This document shows, piece by piece, positions 5,723 through 10,049 of a stretch of 10,049 nucleotides of DNA (positions within the stretch are counted from its first letter, which is position 1; the number at the start of each line of letters is the position of its first letter). The stretch spans positions 1 to 10,049 of the forward strand of contig CACZTE010000079.1 of assembly GCA_902784045.1 (NCBI GenBank). The letters run 5' to 3'. The notes under the pieces were generated by a model, which searched no databases, had not been told where the DNA came from, and saw only the letters and a program-made list of their open reading frames with translations. A program made the translations under genes and the position numbers. This stretch comes from an uncultured Eubacterium sp. (GTDB taxonomy: Bacteria; Bacillota; Clostridia; Eubacteriales; Eubacteriaceae).

Positions 5723-6823
5723 ATGAAATTCGATTGCGAAAAAGACACCCTTATTCAAGCGATTAATATTGTATCACGCAGCGTATCCTCCAAATCCGTA
5801 CAACCTGTTTTAGAAGGTATTTTATTTCAAGCGAATCAAGAGCGCTTGGAACTGACGGCAACCAATTTGGAAATCAGCGTCAAAACTGCCATTCCCGTCC
5901 ATTGCGAAGAGCCGGGCAGTGTTGTTCTTCGCTCCGGTCTCATTTCCGATGTCATCAGGAAATTTTCCGAAAATGACGTCTTTTTTGAAATAGACGAGAA
6001 TTATCAAACCAAAATCGAATGCGGACTGTCCACTTTTAATCTTCGCGGTCTGTCCGATGAAGAATTTCCCGGATTTCCGCCAATAGCCGATGATGATGAG
6101 TTTATCGTCGACAGTGTTGAATTGAAAAATATGATTGCCGATACGGTTTTCGCCGTTGCTCAGCGTGAGAATATTCCCGTTTTAACCGGGATGAAAGTGG
6201 AAATTTCAGGAGATCAAATTCGCGTCATCGCGTTGGACGGTTACCGCCTGGCGCTGCGTGAAGGACATCTTATCAAATCCGCGTCCCGTGAGCTTTCCGT
6301 CATCGTGCCGGGAAAAAGCATGCAGGAATTGTCAAGACTCTTATCCGATGTGGAAAAAGAAATTGTCGTCAACCTGTCCAAATCTCAGATTTTCTTTGAA
6401 ATCGGCGAAACCCGTTACACCTCCCGTCTTTTGGAAGGGGAATTTATCAACTTCCGCAATATTATCCCCAAAGAAAAAAATACGTCTGTGGTCATCGATC
6501 GTCATGAATTGCTCCTCGGCACCGAACGAGCGGCTTTAATGGCGAGAGAAGGAAAAAACAATTTAATTAAAATGGATTTTGAGGGCGACAAAGTCATTTT
6601 GACCTCCAACGCTGAAGACGTCGGTACATCCAGAGATATGGTGCCCATTCAGAAAACCGGGGATGATATCCGCATCGCTTTTAATTCCAAATTTGTCATT
6701 GACGTACTGCGCGCTTTAAAATCCGACAAAATCACCATGGACTTTACCAATGAAGTCGGACCGATGACCATTGAGGGCGAAGGATACACTTATCTCATTT
6801 TACCTGTCCGAGTGATGAATTAA
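5723..6823 (+). CDS. dnaN: DNA polymerase III beta subunit (sliding clamp)
   Basis: DnaN forms the ring-shaped dimer that tethers DNA polymerase III and other DNA enzymes to the template. The 366 residues match the usual length of three similar domains (roughly 1-120, 125-250, 251-366). Typical clamp features are visible: SVSSKSVQPVLEGILFQ near the start, ELTATNLEISV, FNLRGLSDEEFPGFP in domain 1, VRVIALDGYRLA in domain 2, and GPMTIEGEGYTYLILPVRVMN at the C-terminus. The ATG at 5723 follows AGAGG by a short spacing and lies directly after the A/T unwinding tract. Transcription could be its own or read through from dnaA; no terminator separates them. After the stop there are about 420 bp before a strong terminator. 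No oddities in the protein. Confidence 0.97.
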   Translation: MKFDCEKDTLIQAINIVSRSVSSKSVQPVLEGILFQANQERLELTATNLEISVKTAIPVHCEEPGSVVLRSGLISDVIRKFSENDVFFEIDENYQTKIECGLSTFNLRGLSDEEFPGFPPIADDDEFIVDSVELKNMIADTVFAVAQRENIPVLTGMKVEISGDQIRVIALDGYRLALREGHLIKSASRELSVIVPGKSMQELSRLLSDVEKEIVVNLSKSQIFFEIGETRYTSRLLEGEFINFRNIIPKEKNTSVVIDRHELLLGTERAALMAREGKNNLIKMDFEGDKVILTSNAEDVGTSRDMVPIQKTGDDIRIAFNSKFVIDVLRALKSDKITMDFTNEVGPMTIEGEGYTYLILPVRVMN

Positions 6824-7240
6824 CCCATGATAAATTTGACTATATTGAGGCGTCGGAAATCCATTTGCGTCATACGTTAACGCGGGTATTCGCGTTTATG
6901 ATGGAATGCGATTTAATCTTCTCTCATTATTCAATGCGAAAGATAAAAAATGATTTCGCCTGCATCGATTGATTGACGTGGAGATTTTTGAACTCTTCCA
7001 AATTTAACAAAGAATCACGGACAGATTTGGGTATCAAATGATTTTATGATTTAATTCATTTTTAATTGCGAACCGGTCATACATCTGTTTAAAACGCATT
7101 TACGAATTTTGTTGCGTTTTTCGATCATCAAACTGTTTAACTTTTAAATCAAATGAGAGAGTTGCGAAAATTTAACAGAAAATAGCTTTTTACGGCATTT
7201 TTTCAAAAATAATATGTACAAACCTTCAATTCTTAATAAG
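6824..7240. other. Long A/T-rich gap after dnaN, content unknown
   Basis: No frame of useful length with a ribosome site occurs on either strand. A 24-codon frame at 6898-6972 lacks a ribosome site. AACGCG/CGCGTT (6879-6896) can form a six-pair hairpin with no T-tract, so it is not a terminator. I see no tRNA, DnaA box or known riboswitch. Because the first strong terminator is at 7241, the stretch is probably a long dnaN 3' UTR or an uncharacterised small RNA. Confidence 0.5.
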
Positions 7241-7290
7241 CGGCTTAAAATCGAAATTTTTTACGGATTTTAAGCCGTTTTTTTATTTTT
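7241..7290 (+). terminator. Intrinsic terminator closing the dnaN transcript
   Basis: CGGCTTAAAATC (7241-7252) pairs perfectly with GATTTTAAGCCG (7266-7277) over twelve base pairs with a 13-base loop. Seven T, an A and five more T follow. It is the only strong terminator between dnaN and yaaA. Confidence 0.93.
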
Positions 7291-7291
7291 A

Positions 7292-7300
7292 TGATATAAT
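7292..7300 (+). promoter_or_regulatory. Extended -10 promoter for yaaA-recF
   Basis: TGATATAAT is a perfect extended -10 (TGN TATAAT). No good -35 exists; the expected position falls within the terminator's 3' arm, as AAGCCG. Extended -10 promoters can work without one. The start would be near 7307, giving a leader of about 100 bases before yaaA. The promoter begins right behind the terminator T-tract. Confidence 0.75.
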
Positions 7301-7369
7301 AGATGTGAAAAATGAAATCTTCTGAATTTCGTCAAATAATTCGGCTAAGATTGATTTTTAAATACAATG

Positions 7370-7394
7370 GTGAGATGGATTTTGAACATCTCAC
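7370..7394 (+). repeat. Hairpin in the yaaA leader
   Basis: GTGAGATG (7370-7377) and CATCTCAC (7387-7394) form a perfect eight-pair stem with a nine-base loop. It ends 15 bases before the yaaA ATG and lacks a T-tract, so it is not a terminator. It lies next to where the ribosome would bind and could affect translation; that is inference. Confidence 0.6.
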
Positions 7395-7409
7395 AGATTG
7401 CGAAGTTAA

Positions 7410-7631
7410 ATGGAAACAATCATTATTCATACGGAAACCATCACGCTCGGTCAATTATTAAAATATGCCGGCGTCGTCGGTACCGGCGCGGAAGCCAAAC
7501 AACTGATCAACGACGGTTATTGTCTGTTAAACGGTGAAGTCTGCACTCAGCGCGGAAAAAAATGCAGATCCGGCGATGTTGTCAGCGTGGACGGCATCTG
7601 TGAATTAGTCGTGAAAGCGGAAATCTCATGA
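7410..7631 (+). CDS. yaaA: S4-domain RNA-binding protein YaaA (RlbA-like)
   Basis: This 73-residue protein is almost entirely one S4 RNA-binding fold, ITLGQLLKYAGVVGTGAEAKQLI, then LNGEVCTQRGKKCRSGDVVSV. It resembles the small S4 protein found between dnaN and recF in Bacillus and relatives (YaaA, also called RlbA), which has been linked to large ribosomal subunit biogenesis. The length is normal. The ATG at 7410 directly follows an in-frame stop, so it is the earliest possible start. Only a weak GCGAAG precedes it, unlike the strong ribosome sites of its neighbours. Its stop overlaps the recF start in ATGA, so the two are translationally coupled. Identity is good from sequence and position; the exact role is known only from relatives. 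Confidence 0.93.
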   Translation: METIIIHTETITLGQLLKYAGVVGTGAEAKQLINDGYCLLNGEVCTQRGKKCRSGDVVSVDGICELVVKAEIS

Positions 7632-8743
7632 AAGTGCGATCGCTTTCGATGCGGCATTACCGCAATTATGCTGAACAAACGGTTTTGTTTGATGAAGGGG
7701 TTAATATTTTTTTCGGTGAAAACGCGCAGGGTAAAACCAATTTGATCGAAGCGCTGTTTTTTTTGTCCAGAGGTTATTCCCACCGCGCTGTTCGCAAACA
7801 GGAAATCGTCGAATTTGACGCTTCGGAGATGTTTGTCTCCGCTGAGGTCACCCGCGGTGACGTGCGCCACACCGTCCGTTATAAAATTGATCAAAACGGC
7901 AAAGAACTCACCCTTGATCAAAAAAAAGCCAAGCAATCGCAAGTTGGCAGAACCTTTCCTGTGATTCTCTTTGAACCCGATGATTTACACATTATCAAAG
8001 CCGGTCCCGAGCGTCGGAGACGTTTTATCGACGAAGAGCTCAGCGAGGCGATGCCGGCTTATAAAACGACGCTCAAGCAATATCGGCGATCCCTCAAGCA
8101 AAGAAACGCGTTGTTAAAGGCCATTCGTCAGGACGCGACGTTAACTGTGATGCTCGACGGATGGGATGAGCAATTGGTTAGCCTCGGCAGCAAAATTATT
8201 TCCTATCGCTTGGCCTATCTCAAACGGCTTAACACCGCCGCCAAGAGAATTCACAGAATTTTAAGCGGCGACCGCGAAGAGTTATCTCTGATGTATCAAA
8301 ACAATGTCATTGACCGTCCTGCTTATCAACGGGATATCGAGAAGGCTTTTTCGGAAAAAATCTCTGAATCCCGGGAAACGGATTTGGAGAAAGGGACATC
8401 TTTAGTCGGTCCTCATCTGGATGATATTGCTGTGATGATCGGCGGTAAAGAAGCCAGACGTTTCGGATCCCAGGGACAGCAGCGCAGCGCGGCTATCGCC
8501 CTCAAACTTTCTCAAATTGATATTTATGAGGCTTTGACCGGTGAGCTGCCCATTGTGCTGCTCGATGATATTTTATCGGAACTTGATGAAAACCGCCGCC
8601 TTAATATTTTAAAACTCATCGATCGTAATCAATCAATGATCACCTGCACCAACGCGGATTTTATGCAAAAGTATCACCCCAAGGGCATCGCGTTATATCA
8701 TGTTGAAAACGGCGTAATTACATCTGTCGAGAATGGCGATTGA
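7628..8743 (+). CDS. recF: DNA replication and repair protein RecF
   Basis: RecF is an SMC/ABC-like ATPase that, with RecO and RecR, loads RecA onto gapped DNA at stalled forks. The 371 residues are a normal length. The N-terminus starts with SLSMRHYRNY, as in the family. Walker A GENAQGKT is at 30-37. PVILFEPDDLHIIKAGPERRRR near 111-131 is a conserved RecF block. The ABC signature GSQGQQRSA is at about 280-288, followed by Walker B with LLDDILSELD near 311-320. All ATPase motifs are intact. The ATG overlaps the yaaA stop by four bases, so no separate ribosome site is needed, and it probably shares the promoter at 7292. A 143-bp spacer separates it from gyrB. Confidence 0.97.
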   Translation: MKVRSLSMRHYRNYAEQTVLFDEGVNIFFGENAQGKTNLIEALFFLSRGYSHRAVRKQEIVEFDASEMFVSAEVTRGDVRHTVRYKIDQNGKELTLDQKKAKQSQVGRTFPVILFEPDDLHIIKAGPERRRRFIDEELSEAMPAYKTTLKQYRRSLKQRNALLKAIRQDATLTVMLDGWDEQLVSLGSKIISYRLAYLKRLNTAAKRIHRILSGDREELSLMYQNNVIDRPAYQRDIEKAFSEKISESRETDLEKGTSLVGPHLDDIAVMIGGKEARRFGSQGQQRSAAIALKLSQIDIYEALTGELPIVLLDDILSELDENRRLNILKLIDRNQSMITCTNADFMQKYHPKGIALYHVENGVITSVENGD

Positions 8744-8761
8744 ACTTTAATATAATAAAAC

Positions 8762-8797
8762 AGACAAATCTATCAAAATTGAAATTAAGATTTGTCT
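8762..8797. repeat. 10-bp perfect inverted repeat between recF and gyrB
   Basis: AGACAAATCT (8762-8771) is exactly inverted as AGATTTGTCT (8788-8797), with a 16-base loop. No T-run follows on the plus strand, so it is a poor rightward terminator. On the minus strand the following bases are T-rich but mixed. It could be an mRNA 3'-end stabilising hairpin or an operator. Confidence 0.6.
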
Positions 8798-8803
8798 AAC
8801 CAT

Positions 8804-8844
8804 GAGCGTTTATTGATGATTGAATTTTTATCATATACGCGCTC
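8804..8844 (+). repeat. Interrupted inverted repeat in the gyrB leader
   Basis: GAGCG (8804-8808) pairs with CGCTC (8840-8844), and inside it ATGAT (8816-8820) pairs with ATCAT (8830-8834). The two helices are separated by a 7/5-base internal loop. A possible gyrB promoter, TTGATG (8813-8818) with TATACG (8834-8839), overlaps it but has a short 15-base spacer. Both calls are tentative. Confidence 0.35.
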
Positions 8845-8886
8845 GTTCAAATAAACTGACTTATCATTTCGGATTTGGAGGTATCA

Positions 8887-10049
8887 ATGTCAGAAGCAAC
8901 AAAAACAAATCATGAATACGGCGCTGACCAGCTGCAGGCGTTGGAAGGTCTGGAAGCGGTTAAGCGCCGACCCGGAATGTACATTGGCTCCACGGGAAAA
9001 CAAGGGTTGCATCATTTAGTCTATGAAGTTGTCGACAATTCCATCGATGAGGCGTTGGCTGGTTATTGTAGCAATATTACCGTCGTCATTGATGACGACA
9101 ACGCGATTACTGTGACCGATGACGGCCGCGGTATTCCGACAGGTATCAATCACAAACAAAATATGACCGGTGTGGAAATGGCATTAACCATGCTCCATGC
9201 CGGCGGTAAATTCGGCAACGGCGGATATAAGGTTTCCGGCGGTCTTCACGGCGTCGGGGTTTCCGTTGTCAACGCTTTATCCGAAACTCTGATTTGTGAA
9301 GTCAAACAAAACAAACAGATTTACCGCATGACTTTTGATCACGGCGATAAAGTAACCGAACTTGAAGTTGTCGGAAAGACAAACCGCACCGGAACCAAAA
9401 TTTATTTCAAGCCTGATGCTGACATTTTCGATGAAACCGTCTATGATTACGATGTCCTTGAACATCGACTCAGAGAACTTGCCTTCTTAAATAAAGGTGT
9501 TTCTATTACGCTTAAAGATACGCGAAAAGGCATGGAACGCACCGATACCTATCATTATGAAGGCGGGATTCAATCCTATATCGAGTATATCAACCGCAAC
9601 AAAGATCCGCTGTACGATACCATCACCTATTATGAAAAAGATATGGATGACTACAGCTTGGAAATTGCCCTTCAATATACAAAAGGATACAGCGAAAACA
9701 TCTACGCTTATGCCAACAACATCTACACGCCGGAAGGCGGCAGTCATTTAAACGGCTTTAAAAGCGCGCTAACCCGCACCATTAACAACTATGCCAAACG
9801 AAACAACTTTCTCAAAGGCAATGAAAAAAATCTCTCCGGTGAGGATATCCGAGAAGGTTTAACAGCGATTGTCAGTGTTAAGCTTTTGGAGCCTCAATTT
9901 GAAGGTCAGACCAAAACCAAGCTCGGCAATCCCGAAGTCAAAGGAATTGTAGAAACCATTGTCGGGGAAGAGCTGGGCGCTTTTTTGGAAGAGCATCCGA
10001 CGGAGGCCAAACGCATTGTCGAAAAAAATCTTCAAGCTTCCCGCGCGCG
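8887..10049 (+). CDS. gyrB: DNA gyrase subunit B, 5' part (3' end beyond window)
   Basis: GyrB is the ATPase subunit of DNA gyrase, which with GyrA introduces negative supercoils ahead of forks. The window holds 387 codons plus two bases. LEGLEAVKRRPGMYIGS opens the GHKL ATPase domain. The catalytic Glu47 and Mg-binding Asn51 lie in EVVDNS. DDGRGIP (79 onward) and GGLHGVG (118-124) form the ATP pocket. The transducer domain follows, with YTPEGGSHLNGF, the start of the QTKTKLGN region and its conserved Lys. The topoisomerase-type TOPRIM domain lies beyond the edge. The sequence favours GyrB over ParE by its place after recF. GGAGG at 8877-8881 lies five bases before the ATG. gyrA probably follows. 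Confidence 0.96.
   Translation, partial: MSEATKTNHEYGADQLQALEGLEAVKRRPGMYIGSTGKQGLHHLVYEVVDNSIDEALAGYCSNITVVIDDDNAITVTDDGRGIPTGINHKQNMTGVEMALTMLHAGGKFGNGGYKVSGGLHGVGVSVVNALSETLICEVKQNKQIYRMTFDHGDKVTELEVVGKTNRTGTKIYFKPDADIFDETVYDYDVLEHRLRELAFLNKGVSITLKDTRKGMERTDTYHYEGGIQSYIEYINRNKDPLYDTITYYEKDMDDYSLEIALQYTKGYSENIYAYANNIYTPEGGSHLNGFKSALTRTINNYAKRNNFLKGNEKNLSGEDIREGLTAIVSVKLLEPQFEGQTKTKLGNPEVKGIVETIVGEELGAFLEEHPTEAKRIVEKNLQASRA

Noticed and set aside
6898..6972. 24-codon open frame in the dnaN-yaaA gap
   Set aside because: No ribosome site and nothing else supports it; such short frames are expected by chance.
8762..8797. Inverted repeat after recF as a rightward terminator
   Set aside because: The stem is good but no T-run follows on the plus strand; listed as a repeat instead.

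Overview
The window looks like the replication-origin region of a low-to-moderate GC Bacillota (Firmicutes) chromosome, probably a member of the Clostridia. Three things suggest this: a tRNA-Phe-sensing T-box leader in front of pheS, the gene order dnaA-dnaN-yaaA-recF-gyrB, and a bipartite oriC whose two halves flank dnaA. I cannot assign a genus from sequence alone.

Left part (1-1249). The 5' part of pheS runs leftward off the window edge. It is preceded by a complete T-box leader with a UUC (Phe) specifier, a T-box motif and a terminator, plus a possible promoter. About 300 bp without a convincing gene follows.

Middle left (1250-3792). Two rightward genes look like an operon: a seven-helix membrane glycerophosphodiester phosphodiesterase and a four-helix membrane protein I do not recognise. 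A strong terminator closes the unit just before the origin. Both genes are transcribed toward the origin, so head-on to the leftward replication fork.

Origin and initiator (3793-5722). A DnaA-box cluster lies upstream of dnaA, with one box inside a 40-bp imperfect palindrome. A second region between dnaA and dnaN shows, in order, DnaA boxes, a GC cluster, in-register DnaA-trio-like triplets and a 39-bp pure A/T stretch. This matches the known Bacillus-type basal unwinding layout, so unwinding most likely occurs just upstream of dnaN.

Right part (5723-10049). dnaN (sliding clamp) is followed by a 586-bp gap. The gap ends in a strong terminator whose T-tract runs into an extended -10 promoter. 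That promoter probably drives yaaA (S4 RNA-binding protein) and recF, which overlap by ATGA. gyrB follows after a 143-bp spacer with two inverted repeats and is cut by the right edge.

The genes together cover initiation (DnaA, oriC), processivity (DnaN), gap repair (RecF) and supercoiling (GyrB). I found no clearly new defence, mobile or biosynthetic system. The most unusual elements are the origin architecture, the long dnaN-yaaA gap and the unknown membrane gene pair beside oriC.
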